A stretch of DNA of 38,893 nt, taken from NCBI GenBank assembly GCA_013151445.1, contig JAADIG010000019.1, positions 1-38,893 on the forward strand. Reading direction: 5' to 3'. The notes beneath the pieces are model-generated. The model worked only from the letters and a program-made list of their open reading frames with translations. It was not told where the DNA came from and searched no databases. Below, in pieces: positions 8,557 through 16,585 of this stretch. The first letter of the stretch is position 1; each line of letters opens with the position of its first letter. Source of the DNA: Actinomycetota bacterium (GTDB taxonomy: Bacteria; Actinomycetota; Acidimicrobiia; Spongiisociales; UBA5794). A program made the position numbers and the translations under genes.

Positions 8557-9387
8557 CTATTCGCTCTCAGTTGAGAGGGCGACCGCGGTGGCGCCGAGTT
8601 CGCGCGAGCGTTGCGCCGCGGCACGGACCGCGTCTTCGATCATGGTGCGAAAACCACTGTTCTCGAGGACGTGAAGAGCCGCGGACGTCGTCCCGCCGGG
8701 TGAAGTAACTTCGGCGCGGAGCCGAAATGCGCTCTTGTCGGAGGTCTGGGCGAGTAGGCCTGCCCCTCGGATCGTCTGCAACACGAGCTTTTCGGCGGCG
8801 TGATGCGGAAGTCCTTCTCGGATTGCGGCCTCGGTAAGCGCCTCGGCGAGCAGAAAGATGTAGGCGGGACCACTTCCAGAGACGGCCGTGACAGCATCCA
8901 TGAGATCCTCGGAGAGATAGATCGTTTGACCCATTGCTTCGAGGACTATCTCCGCACGTTTCAGTACCTGATCGGAGGTGCCCGGTGGTGCACAGAAAGC
9001 GGTCATTCCCTCATCAACAGCGGCGGGCGTATTGGGCATTGAGCGGATGACCGGCGAGTCCGGCAGAAGCGATTGGTACACCGAGAGGGGCACCCCTGCG
9101 GCGATCGAGAGCACGATCTGCTCCGTCGACAGTTGCGGCAAGATCGCGGCACATACCGCCTGAATATCTTTTGGTTTGACAGCAAGAACCACAACGTCAC
9201 GGCCCTGGACTGCGGAGCCGGCATCCAACGACGTTGGGATACCGGTGAGCCGTTCGACCTCGGTAGCACGCTCCCCACGATGTGCGACGAGTTGAAGATC
9301 CGAGGCTCTCCACCCACCGCGGACAAGACCCTCGGCAAGGATGAGCCCCATCGATCCTGCCCCAATGATGACAACGCTCGGTTTCAT
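8557..9387 (-). CDS. proC: Pyrroline-5-carboxylate reductase
   Basis: 276 residues. It reduces 1-pyrroline-5-carboxylate to L-proline with NAD(P)H, the last step of proline synthesis. The N-terminal Rossmann motif GAGSMG is followed by the MPNTPAAV segment and, in the dimerisation domain, SGSGPAYIFLLAEAL and TSPGGTTSAALHVLE, all diagnostic. Start ATG 9387 (MKPSVVIIGAGSMG) is fixed by homology; upstream in-frame ATGs would add 52 residues of no family. A TATCAT hexamer 6 bases before the ATG suggests a leaderless transcript starting here. It is followed at three bases by the proline dehydrogenase gene. Confidence 0.95.
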   Translation of the reverse strand: MKPSVVIIGAGSMGLILAEGLVRGGWRASDLQLVAHRGERATEVERLTGIPTSLDAGSAVQGRDVVVLAVKPKDIQAVCAAILPQLSTEQIVLSIAAGVPLSVYQSLLPDSPVIRSMPNTPAAVDEGMTAFCAPPGTSDQVLKRAEIVLEAMGQTIYLSEDLMDAVTAVSGSGPAYIFLLAEALTEAAIREGLPHHAAEKLVLQTIRGAGLLAQTSDKSAFRLRAEVTSPGGTTSAALHVLENSGFRTMIEDAVRAAAQRSRELGATAVALSTESE

Positions 9388-9393
9388 GCCCCG

Positions 9394-9399
9394 ATGATA
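9394..9399 (-). promoter_or_regulatory. Candidate -10 box for proC (leaderless)
   Basis: TATCAT on the minus strand ends 6 bases before the proC ATG. That spacing puts the transcription start at or next to the start codon. No convincing -35 was seen. Confidence 0.4.
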
Positions 9400-9454
9400 C
9401 GCATCACCGTGTTCGATGCATAAATACGACGGGTATCCAACTGCGTACGGTCCC

Positions 9455-9479
9455 GCACAGGTGGACGCCAAAACGGGGG
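9455..9479. repeat. Half-element related to the 58-bp palindrome
   Basis: Read on the minus strand it begins CCCCCGTTTTGGCGTCCACC, matching the arm of the 1751-1808 palindrome (CCCCGTTCTGGCGTCCA) at all but one of 17 positions. The matching right arm is absent; only a weak CGCAGTTGG follows. It lies in the 92-base gap between the adenosine deaminase stop and the proC start. It looks like a decayed or truncated member of the family. Confidence 0.55.
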
Positions 9480-10484
9480 TTAGACGGACATGTAGGAATC
9501 GATCTCGGCGAGGAGTGTTCGTTGCCGCTCCGGCGAGAGACACGCATGGCGGACCGCAATCCGCATGTGATCGGCCAAACCCTCTCGGGTGATCCCATGA
9601 ACCGATGTCGCCAGCGCAAGCTCTTTGTGCAATGTGGTGCGGAACAGTCCCGGGTCGTCGGTGTTCAATGTGACCTGAAGACCCGCGGCAATCAGTTCTT
9701 TCAGTGGATGGCGCTCATCGGACTCGACAACACCGAGCAGTCGATTCGAGGTAAGGGAAACATCAATCGGGATGCCGGAATCAACCAACATCGACACCAC
9801 CTCCGGATCCTCGAGACAGCGGACCCCATGACCGATCCGCTTGGCACCAAGTGCCGTGACCGCACCACGGACACTCTCGGCACCAACGGTTTCTCCGGCA
9901 TGGGGAATCGCCTCAAGGCCCGCGGCTCTGGCTTTGTCAAACACCGGTTTCCATGGTTCGGGAGGAAACCCGACCTCAGGTCCACCGAGACCCACGGCGA
10001 CCATGCCCTCCGGTGCGTTTGGCCCGGTCACGAAGTCGACAGCGTCGAACCCGCTGGACACATCGAGATGTCGCGAATTGTCAACTATCCACGCCAACTC
10101 GACTCCGAACCCGGCAGCGACAGCCCGACCCGCGTTCAGGCCCGCAGCAATCGACCGCTCGGTCATCCCATTCATCTGGTGCCACACCGGCGAGAAGAAC
10201 ACCTCGGCGTAACGTGTGTTCTCTGCGGCCATTTCCCGAGCCATCTCGGTGATGATCAACTCAAGATCTCCGGAGCGACGCAATACTTTTGTCGTTCTTA
10301 TGAACAAGTCGACGAAGCTGGGGAAATCCCCAAACACATACGATTCGGCGAGTCCCTCCACGGAGTCAGCACCTACATCGATGCTGTGTTCTCGCGCCAG
10401 AGCGAACACGGTCTCCGGGCGAATGGAACCCTCAAGATGGCGATGTAACTCGATCTTGGGAAGTCCGGCAATGAACTCATCCAT
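9480..10484 (-). CDS. add: Adenosine deaminase family protein
   Basis: 334 residues, a zinc amidohydrolase that would deaminate adenosine to inosine in purine salvage. The metal and catalytic set is intact: H14-x-H16 in LHRHLEG, His195 and Glu198 in PHAGE, His219 in IGHGV, and Asp276/Asp277 in NTDDP. The substrate loop GLGGPEVGFPP resembles actinobacterial adenosine deaminases, but LHRHLEG is also seen in adenine and aminofutalosine deaminases, so the exact substrate is open. No menaquinone (mqn) genes lie nearby, which weighs against aminofutalosine. The start ATG 10484 is 9 bases after the murI stop, so it is read from the metX-murI transcript or from its own TAGTCT box 6 bases before the ATG. 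Confidence 0.88.
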   Translation of the reverse strand: MDEFIAGLPKIELHRHLEGSIRPETVFALAREHSIDVGADSVEGLAESYVFGDFPSFVDLFIRTTKVLRRSGDLELIITEMAREMAAENTRYAEVFFSPVWHQMNGMTERSIAAGLNAGRAVAAGFGVELAWIVDNSRHLDVSSGFDAVDFVTGPNAPEGMVAVGLGGPEVGFPPEPWKPVFDKARAAGLEAIPHAGETVGAESVRGAVTALGAKRIGHGVRCLEDPEVVSMLVDSGIPIDVSLTSNRLLGVVESDERHPLKELIAAGLQVTLNTDDPGLFRTTLHKELALATSVHGITREGLADHMRIAVRHACLSPERQRTLLAEIDSYMSV

Positions 10485-10493
10485 GCCCGCAGA

Positions 10494-11306
10494 CTAGGGC
10501 AAGTCCGACGCATTCTGGGCGAGATCGGTGGCACCGACCTGTGTCCCTGGGCCGAGCAGACCCAGTCGAGCAAGCTGTTCGGTGAAGGTGTCGAGCGATC
10601 CGGTTGTCATAAGTAATGTTGCGCCCGACCCCATCGCATCGGGTGCCATCGTCGCAACTTGACGAGCCACGGCAGGTGCCGGATCGACAATCACGACGTC
10701 CGCGGGAACCAGTTCAGCAATGTGATTGATCAGGAACGGATAGTGAGTGCAACCGAGCACGATCCGATCGGCACCCGCTGCGAGCATCGGCTCGAGGTAC
10801 TTCCTGAGAAGCGGAACGGTCGAATCAAGATCCCCCGCCTCGACCAGGTCTACGAGTCCGACGCCGGGCCGTTCGATGATGACAACACCGTCGGCGTGGC
10901 GTTCAACGACGTCGGCATACAAGCTGGCGTTCAACGTGCCCGAAGTCGCCAGCACTCCAACGACACCAGTGGTCGACGTCTCTGCGGCGGGTTTCACCGC
11001 AGGTTCCATTCCCACAAATGTAACCGCCGGGAACAGCGCCCGGAGTTCGTGCAGAGCAGCACCCGAGGCGGTGTTGCATGCTACGACAACGAGCGAGACA
11101 CCCTGGTGCACGAACCATTGTGCAATCGCGGTTGCACGGGTCCGAAGCGTCGTTAGCGTCCGCTCACCGTACGGTGCCCAGGCCTGATCTGCGAGGTAGA
11201 CGAGATCAACCTCTGGGAGTAGTCCACGCACCTCGCGTAGAACCGTCAGCCCACCGACACCCGAGTCGAAGAGACCGATCGGCGACACCACAGTTACGTG
11301 GTCCAC
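10494..11306 (-). CDS. murI: Glutamate racemase
   Basis: 270 residues. It interconverts L- and D-glutamate, supplying D-Glu for peptidoglycan. The family residues are all present: the N-terminal FDSGVGGLTVLRE with Asp14 and Ser15, PYGERT, the first catalytic cysteine Cys78 in ACNTAS, and the second, Cys186, in GCTHYPF. The assigned start overlaps the end of metX by 13 bases, so the two are translationally coupled; GTG codons at residues 4, 6 and 7 are alternatives. Grouping a cell-wall gene with metX and an adenosine deaminase looks like simple housekeeping clustering. Confidence 0.95.
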   Translation of the reverse strand: MDHVTVVSPIGLFDSGVGGLTVLREVRGLLPEVDLVYLADQAWAPYGERTLTTLRTRATAIAQWFVHQGVSLVVVACNTASGAALHELRALFPAVTFVGMEPAVKPAAETSTTGVVGVLATSGTLNASLYADVVERHADGVVIIERPGVGLVDLVEAGDLDSTVPLLRKYLEPMLAAGADRIVLGCTHYPFLINHIAELVPADVVIVDPAPAVARQVATMAPDAMGSGATLLMTTGSLDTFTEQLARLGLLGPGTQVGATDLAQNASDLP

Positions 11307-12454
11307 TCGTTGAGAAGCGTGTCAGCCAGGTGTGGCGCATACAGCGCGGGCTCCAACAGAAACGAGTCGTGGCCCTTGTCGGAATGCACGGTGATGCGCC
11401 GCGCCGGTACGTCTGCAAGACCGAGGAGCCTCATGAGCTCCGACTGCTCGTCGGGGTAGAAGCACACGTCCGAATCGATCGTAAACACCATGTACCGCTG
11501 GTGTTTACATGGAGTGAACAGGTCACTCAGATCGTCAACACCGGCCTCGGCCGCAAGATCGAACCGCTGCCACGCGACCATCATCCGCAGATAACTATTG
11601 GCGTCGAACCGGTCGACGAATTTTCTTCCCTGGTGCCACATGTATGACTCCATGGGATGTTGAATGTCGTACGTCCCCGGACCAACACCGAGCGCGACAA
11701 TTTCCTCGCGTGCGCGCCGCTGCATTGCTTCGAGAGAGACAAATGTCTTGTGACCAATCATCCGCGCAAGCCTGAGACCCTGCGTCGGCGGCGGACCGTC
11801 GTAGTAGTCACCACCGGCGAAGTTCGGGTCGTTCTGTATTGCGTTGATCTGCTCGAAGTTATGAATGATCTGTAGTGGCGTCGGACGCGAACCCGCTGCG
11901 ATAGGGATCACTGTCCCAACAAGGTCGGGGAACCGAGTCGCTAGCGATATGGCGCACACACCACCCGTTGAGCCACCAACGACGGCGTGCAGCCGTTCGA
12001 TGCCGAGATGCCGGAGAAGTTCGATCTGCGAGTCGACCACGTCGGTGAAACCAACCACGGGGAAAGAGCTGCCATACGGCTTTCCGGTACGCGGATCTGT
12101 CGATGTTGGCCCGGTGGAGCCGTAACAACCACCGATGTAGTTGGCGCAGATGACGAAGAAGCGGTCGGTGTCGATCGCTCGACCGGGACCGATAAAGTTG
12201 TCCCACCAGCCGAGACGAAGCTCCTCGGTCCAACGGTCGTCCGTGTCTGGAATCTGCTCGGTGATACCGGCCGCGTGGTGACTACCCGTCAGGGCGTGAA
12301 AGAGCAGCACCGCATTTGATCGATCTTCGTTCAACGTGCCATAGGTCTCGTAGGCCAGCGTGACTTCATCAAGCACGGCACCTGAGCGCAGCTGGAAGGG
12401 TTCGCTCGGGGACCCGAACGTAAAGAACTGAGTTGTCGTGGGACCGATACTCAT
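11294..12454 (-). CDS. metX: Homoserine O-acetyltransferase family (MetX)
   Basis: 386 residues, alpha/beta-hydrolase fold. It transfers an acyl group from acyl-CoA to L-homoserine in methionine synthesis. The nucleophile is Ser162 in VVGGSTGG, and the acid and base are Asp329 in DSDVCFYP and His362 in KGHDSFLLE. Family landmarks include YETYGTLN, FHALTGSHHAAG, WWDNFIGPG and CANYIGGCYGSTGP. Most homologues have GGSMGG; Thr replaces Met here, a mild variation beside the nucleophile. Acetyl versus succinyl preference cannot be decided by eye. It heads the leftward run metX-murI-add. The 219-base divergent gap to 12674 shows no recognisable SAM riboswitch; a TACGCT hexamer about 38 bases upstream is a possible -10. 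Confidence 0.92.
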   Translation of the reverse strand: MSIGPTTTQFFTFGSPSEPFQLRSGAVLDEVTLAYETYGTLNEDRSNAVLLFHALTGSHHAAGITEQIPDTDDRWTEELRLGWWDNFIGPGRAIDTDRFFVICANYIGGCYGSTGPTSTDPRTGKPYGSSFPVVGFTDVVDSQIELLRHLGIERLHAVVGGSTGGVCAISLATRFPDLVGTVIPIAAGSRPTPLQIIHNFEQINAIQNDPNFAGGDYYDGPPPTQGLRLARMIGHKTFVSLEAMQRRAREEIVALGVGPGTYDIQHPMESYMWHQGRKFVDRFDANSYLRMMVAWQRFDLAAEAGVDDLSDLFTPCKHQRYMVFTIDSDVCFYPDEQSELMRLLGLADVPARRITVHSDKGHDSFLLEPALYAPHLADTLLNEWTT

Positions 12455-12673
12455 CGAGGCTCACCTGCTCGCAGACGGCGAAGCCTTAGCGTAGTGCCGG
12501 ATTGATCGGCGGCGAATCAGCGTCGTTGCGCGGATGGCCGATGCATGAGGAAATCATCCCGCAGACCCGAGAAGTTATCCCGAGTCCGGACCCGTGCCGG
12601 CACGCAGAGGCGTCATTGTGCAGCCACCGGGCGGGTACGCTGTCATCGCGGTACCCCCGATCGCCGATGAGGA

Positions 12674-13258
12674 ATGGTGCGCGTGGGCACGATCTACGAC
12701 TCAATAACTCCACCCCTGCGGGCCTTCATCGCCCAACAGCCGGTGTTCTTCGTCGCTACGGCACCGATCGCAGAGGACGGGCTCATCAACCTGTCACCAA
12801 AGGGCCTCGATGGGACGTTTGTGGTCGTCGACGACCACCGGGTGGCGTATCTTGACCTTATGGGCTCCGCCGGCGAAACGGTGGCGCACGTCCGCGAGAA
12901 CGGCCGCATCACAATTCTCTTCAACGCCTTCTCGGGACCACCGAGAATTGTGCGGTTGTATGGTCGGGCAACCTGGCACGAACCGGGTGACGAACCGTTC
13001 GCCGAACTTCTCAGCCTTTTCACCTATCACCGGGGGACACGGTCGATCATCGACGTGCGAGTCGAACGGATCGCCGACTCATGTGGTTTTGGTGTGCCGA
13101 CTATGTCGCTCGACGCCCAGCGTACGCACCTCGGTAAGTGGGCAGACCGGCGCGACAGAGATTCGTTGCTTGATTACAAGGAGTCGCACAACGAGAGCAT
13201 CGACGGCCTCCCGATCCTCAGCCGACCCGGCGTCCATATTGACCTCCACGAACAATGA
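12674..13258 (+). CDS. Pyridoxamine 5'-phosphate oxidase-fold flavoprotein
   Basis: 194 residues with the split-barrel flavin-binding fold: FFVATAPIAEDGLINLSPKG near the N-terminus, a beta-barrel core with RITILFNAF and RIVRLYGRA, then a C-terminal helical part. It is one of the many actinobacterial FMN- or F420-binding proteins of the PNPOx-like clan whose substrates are unknown; it is shorter on substrate residues than true PdxH. A GAGGA site at 12669-12673 nearly touches ATG 12674, so GTG 12683 (fourth codon) has the better spacing and may be the true start. It is divergent from metX and converges with the molybdoenzyme gene, 10 bases away. Confidence 0.75.
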   Translation: MVRVGTIYDSITPPLRAFIAQQPVFFVATAPIAEDGLINLSPKGLDGTFVVVDDHRVAYLDLMGSAGETVAHVRENGRITILFNAFSGPPRIVRLYGRATWHEPGDEPFAELLSLFTYHRGTRSIIDVRVERIADSCGFGVPTMSLDAQRTHLGKWADRRDRDSLLDYKESHNESIDGLPILSRPGVHIDLHEQ

Positions 13259-13268
13259 CACACCACTG

Positions 13269-15488
13269 CTACGTTGGCGCGAGTGTCACTGGGACCCCGT
13301 TGAGTGCGGCGTTTCCAGACCAGGCGTCGGCGAGCTCCGTCGAAGTGAGAATGTTGACGTTCACCCCCGGACGTCGCTGTGCGACTGACAGGTGGGCCCC
13401 TTCATAGGTGTGGCCCCATCCGTGAGGAATCGATACGACACCCGGCATGATCGTGTCCGTTACCTCAACCTCCACGATCACCTCACCCGCCACACTGGTC
13501 ACCTTGGCCGAACCACCGTCAACGACGCCATACCGATCGGCGTCTGTTGGGTGCACATGCACCGTGCACCGGTTGTTGCCCTTGGTGAGAATCTCCAAGT
13601 TGTGCATCCACGAGTTGTTTGTTTTGAGATGGCGCCGGCCGATCAATACCAAGTCTGTGGGGGTCTCAACGACCGCATCCGCAAGACGTCGCAGGTCTTC
13701 GGCGAACGCGACATCGGCGATGTTGATGGTGCCATCAGCGGTCTGGAGGAACCCCGGGAATCGCGGTAGAAGTGGTCCCAGATCGAGTCCGTGAGGGGTG
13801 TCCATCAGCCTTCCCAAACTCAATCCATCGTTGTCGTCGCCAAAACCGGCGCCGTACGGACCGGTCCGCAATAGAGCATCGAGCACCCTGTCTGCGGGAG
13901 ATCGACCGATGATCTGGGAGACGATACTCAGCGGGTCGGTCCCGAACGCCGGACTGTTGGGATTCTGTGCTGCCCTGGTCAAGACGTTGAGGAGGGCGCC
14001 GTCATAGACCAACGAGGGGTCTGCGCGGTGATCGAGGCCGGAAAGGATGAGGGCGAGCCGAGCCAGGATCTCATCGTCAGTTGGTCTTTGTACCTGGAAC
14101 ACCGGAGGCGACCACTTTGCGACGTTGCGGACAGAGAGTCCGGTGAACGCCAGGTCGTAGTGGCTACGTTCGAGTGGCGAGCAACCGGGGAGAATCACGT
14201 CCGCACGGCGGGTCGTTTCGTTGAGATAGATGTCGAAACTGACCATGAACTCGAGCGACGCCAGCGCCTCATCTGTTTTTGTTGCGTCGGCGAGTGAAAG
14301 GACAGGGTTGCCCTGCAACGTTATGAGAGCGCGGATCTGACCCTCGCCCGGTGTCATGATCTCTTCGGCGAGGCACACCGTCGGGAGCTCGCCCATCATC
14401 TCGCGTCGCTGCGACACCCGGCTATGCCAGCGGCCGGATCGCCAACCTCTACCGCCTGCCTCGGGGCCGACTGGCGTCCCCGTCGCCGGTGTAGCGAACA
14501 TCAAACCGCCCGGAGTGTCAAGGTTTCCGGTGATCATCGTCAGAACCTCGGCCAGCCAGGCATTCACGGTACCAAAGCGCGCCGTATTGGCACCCATCCG
14601 TGCGTAAACAGCACCCGAGGGTGCCGCGGCGAACTCACGTGCCAGCGTCATGATCGTGCTCGCATCAAGTCCCGTCATCCGCTCTGCCACGACCGGGGTG
14701 TAGGGAGCAATGAGCCCCCGGAACTCGTCGAGCCCACGAACATAGCTCTCCACCGCACCGAGATCGACAAGCCCTTCGTCGAATACAACGTTGCACATCG
14801 CGGCGAGCAGGAATGCATCGGAACCTGGTCGGATGGCGTGGTGTTGGGTGACATGTGAAACCGTCTCAGAGCGCCGCGGGTCGATGAGAACCACCGTTCC
14901 TCCCCGCTCCCGGATGGCATCAAGACGATCCGGGAACCCGGGTGCGGTGCACAACGAGCCGTTGGAGGCTGCTGGGTTGGCGCCAAGCATCAGCAAGAAG
15001 TGGGTTCGGTCAAGGTCGGGTACCGTCAACGAACTCGGCGCCCCGTAGAGCAGTCCGCACGCAACATGTTTTGGCATCTGGTCCACGGTCGAAGCGGTGT
15101 AGATGTTGCGAGAACCAAGCGCCTGGACCAGCACTCGTGCAAACACACCGGCAGCAAGGTTGTGAACGGTCGGGTTCCCTAGGTAGACGGCCACGGAGTT
15201 CCGGTCGGTCTCCAGGTGTTTGCGAAGACCGGCCGCGATTGCATCAAACGCTTCATCCCAGGACGCCTCGACGTGGACACCGTCTCGTTTGATGAGTGGT
15301 GTCGTGATCCTGTCGGGATCTGCCTGAAGTTGCTTCAGAGTCGAACCCTTCGGGCAGATGAACCCCTTGGAAAACGGGTCCTCCATGTCACCACGTATGC
15401 GGTGTACCGCACCATCGCGGAGCGTTATTTCGAGCCCACAGGTCGCCTCGCACAACGGGCACGTTCTGAGTGCTGTTTCGTCCGCCAT
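13269..15488 (-). CDS. Molybdopterin oxidoreductase, DMSO-reductase family
   Basis: 739 residues. The N-terminus binds one [4Fe-4S] cluster through Cys10, Cys13, Cys17 and Cys45 (CPLCEATC ... ICPKGS), with a Lys after the last Cys as in family members that pass electrons between cluster and pterin. Molybdopterin-binding motifs run through the body (LGANPAASNG, DPRRSETV, GNLDTPGG, LQGNPVLS), and the C-terminal dinucleotide domain begins near LIGRRHLKTNN. There is no Tat signal, so the enzyme is cytoplasmic. TASTVDQMPK at about 130 lies where the Mo ligand is expected and offers Asp, not Cys/Sec or Ser. No iron-sulfur or membrane subunit and no cofactor-biosynthesis gene is adjacent. Formate dehydrogenase is therefore doubtful and the substrate unknown. 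Confidence 0.88.
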   Translation of the reverse strand: MADETALRTCPLCEATCGLEITLRDGAVHRIRGDMEDPFSKGFICPKGSTLKQLQADPDRITTPLIKRDGVHVEASWDEAFDAIAAGLRKHLETDRNSVAVYLGNPTVHNLAAGVFARVLVQALGSRNIYTASTVDQMPKHVACGLLYGAPSSLTVPDLDRTHFLLMLGANPAASNGSLCTAPGFPDRLDAIRERGGTVVLIDPRRSETVSHVTQHHAIRPGSDAFLLAAMCNVVFDEGLVDLGAVESYVRGLDEFRGLIAPYTPVVAERMTGLDASTIMTLAREFAAAPSGAVYARMGANTARFGTVNAWLAEVLTMITGNLDTPGGLMFATPATGTPVGPEAGGRGWRSGRWHSRVSQRREMMGELPTVCLAEEIMTPGEGQIRALITLQGNPVLSLADATKTDEALASLEFMVSFDIYLNETTRRADVILPGCSPLERSHYDLAFTGLSVRNVAKWSPPVFQVQRPTDDEILARLALILSGLDHRADPSLVYDGALLNVLTRAAQNPNSPAFGTDPLSIVSQIIGRSPADRVLDALLRTGPYGAGFGDDNDGLSLGRLMDTPHGLDLGPLLPRFPGFLQTADGTINIADVAFAEDLRRLADAVVETPTDLVLIGRRHLKTNNSWMHNLEILTKGNNRCTVHVHPTDADRYGVVDGGSAKVTSVAGEVIVEVEVTDTIMPGVVSIPHGWGHTYEGAHLSVAQRRPGVNVNILTSTELADAWSGNAALNGVPVTLAPT

Positions 15489-15525
15489 TGGCCACTCCTC
15501 TCCCGCGAAAGGTTAGGCCCACTTC

Positions 15526-15580
15526 TCCGTTCTTGTGACGTTTCGACGCAATTAGCCGCTCGAAACGTCACAAGAACGGA
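15526..15580. repeat. Palindromic element copy A (upstream of the nuclease gene)
   Basis: Left arm CCGTTCTTGTGACGTTTCGA (15527-15546), 13-base loop, right arm TCGAAACGTCACAAGAACGG (15560-15579); arms are perfectly complementary, with one extra A:T pair outside. It lies between two divergent starts (15488 minus, 15623 plus), so a terminator role is excluded for the flanking genes. The loop CGCAATTAGCCGC resembles that of copy B, giving both copies the same orientation. Confidence 0.9.
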
Positions 15581-15622
15581 AGGGGGGTTCCAACGGGGTG
15601 CCACATTGCACAAGATGGGACC

Positions 15623-16546
15623 ATGAACGAACGCACCTTCGGCGAGTTCGCCTCGCGACAGCATGGCATCGTGAACCATTCCCAGGCCCGCGCACTCGGG
15701 TGTTCAACAAGCGAAATCGCCGGGCGCGTTACGGCCGGTCGCTGGATCGCCCTTGGAAACGGTGTGTATCGAATAGCTGGCTCGCCGGGCAGCTGGCACC
15801 TCGACCTCTGGACCGCAGTCCTCCGAGGGGGAGAGGGTTCCGCCGTGTCGCACCGCGCTGCAGCACAGCTCTGGGATATGCGGAAGTACGGAGATCCAGT
15901 TGAGATTCTCACGCCGCGGCCGAGACGCTTTAGGACATCCGACGTCACCGTGCACACCTCGACAAAGTACGACGCGAGCGACATTGCCGACCTGGACGGA
16001 CTGCCGGTTACGACCGTGGAGAGAACGCTGATGGACCTGGGCGCGGTCAAGCACTGGCGACAAGTGGAACACGCTCTCGATACTGCGTTGAGGGACAACC
16101 TGACCACGCTGGGCGCCGTTGAACGGCGACTCTCGATCCGAAGGGGAAGGGGACGGCGCGGCGTCGGCGTGCTGGCAAGAATACTTGCGGACCGCCAAGA
16201 GGGACCGACGGTGGAGAGCAGCTATGAGCGCGAGTTTCTTCAGCTCGTTGAACCGCTCGCGATACCCCTACCCCACCCCCAACACAACATCAGAGAGGGA
16301 AATCAGTTGGTGGCGCGGGTCGACGCGGCGTGGCCCGATCTCCATGTCGCGGTGGAAATCGACGGACATCGCTTCCACGCAACCCGTGCGCAGCGTGCAG
16401 CTGACGCACGACGCCAAAACGAACTTGAGCTGCTCGGGTGGAAGGTCCTACGATTCACCACGGACCAGGTCCACACTGACCCCACGCTCGTGCGTCAAAC
16501 GGTACTCACAGCGCTCACCTCCCGTTCTTGTGACGATTCGACGTAA
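15623..16546 (+). CDS. AbiEi-like antitoxin domain fused to DUF559 nuclease-like domain
   Basis: 307 residues in two parts. The N-terminal half (about 1-165) is an AbiEi-type winged-helix region: ASRQHGIVNHSQARALG, then GVYRIAG, SHRAAAQLW, and LPVTTVERTLMDLG. The C-terminal half (about 195-295) is a DUF559/Vsr-like PD-(D/E)xK fold with Asp234 in ARVDAAW, Glu245 and Asp247 in VAVEIDG, and the closing GWKVLRFT strand. All expected acidic residues are present, so a DNA nickase or nuclease activity is plausible. No AbiEii toxin gene and no methyltransferase are adjacent. The gene is bracketed by palindrome copies A and B, and its last seven codons (residues 301-307) and stop lie inside copy B. 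The fusion is common in actinobacteria but its function is unknown. Confidence 0.82.
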   Translation: MNERTFGEFASRQHGIVNHSQARALGCSTSEIAGRVTAGRWIALGNGVYRIAGSPGSWHLDLWTAVLRGGEGSAVSHRAAAQLWDMRKYGDPVEILTPRPRRFRTSDVTVHTSTKYDASDIADLDGLPVTTVERTLMDLGAVKHWRQVEHALDTALRDNLTTLGAVERRLSIRRGRGRRGVGVLARILADRQEGPTVESSYEREFLQLVEPLAIPLPHPQHNIREGNQLVARVDAAWPDLHVAVEIDGHRFHATRAQRAADARRQNELELLGWKVLRFTTDQVHTDPTLVRQTVLTALTSRSCDDST

Positions 16547-16574
16547 CTATCACCTCGAAACGTCACAAGAACGG
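16522..16574. repeat. Palindromic element copy B (3' end of the nuclease gene)
   Basis: Left arm CCGTTCTTGTGACGATTCGA (16522-16541), loop CGTAACTATCACC, right arm TCGAAACGTCACAAGAACGG (16555-16574). It has one arm mismatch (A for T at 16536). Total length is 53 bp, the same as copies A and C. The left arm encodes the end of the AbiEi-DUF559 protein, and the stop TAA (16544-16546) is in the loop. On the other side the acyl-CoA dehydrogenase gene ends at 16586, so here the hairpin could also act as a bidirectional terminator. Confidence 0.9.
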
Positions 16575-16585
16575 AGGGGTGGTCG

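Noticed and set aside
9522-10448. A 308-codon plus-strand frame opposite the adenosine deaminase gene
   Set aside because: Antisense shadow; no start site or protein-like motifs.
12455-12673. SAM riboswitch upstream of metX
   Set aside because: I looked for SAM-I, SAM-II and SAM-IV core sequences and found no convincing set of conserved bases or pairing.
15526-15580. Palindrome A as an intrinsic terminator
   Set aside because: Both flanking genes start here and are transcribed away from it, and no T-tract follows either arm.
15623-16546. A complete AbiE toxin-antitoxin pair or a Vsr repair system
   Set aside because: No AbiEii nucleotidyltransferase and no cytosine methyltransferase are encoded next to it; the neighbours are a molybdoenzyme and an acyl-CoA dehydrogenase.
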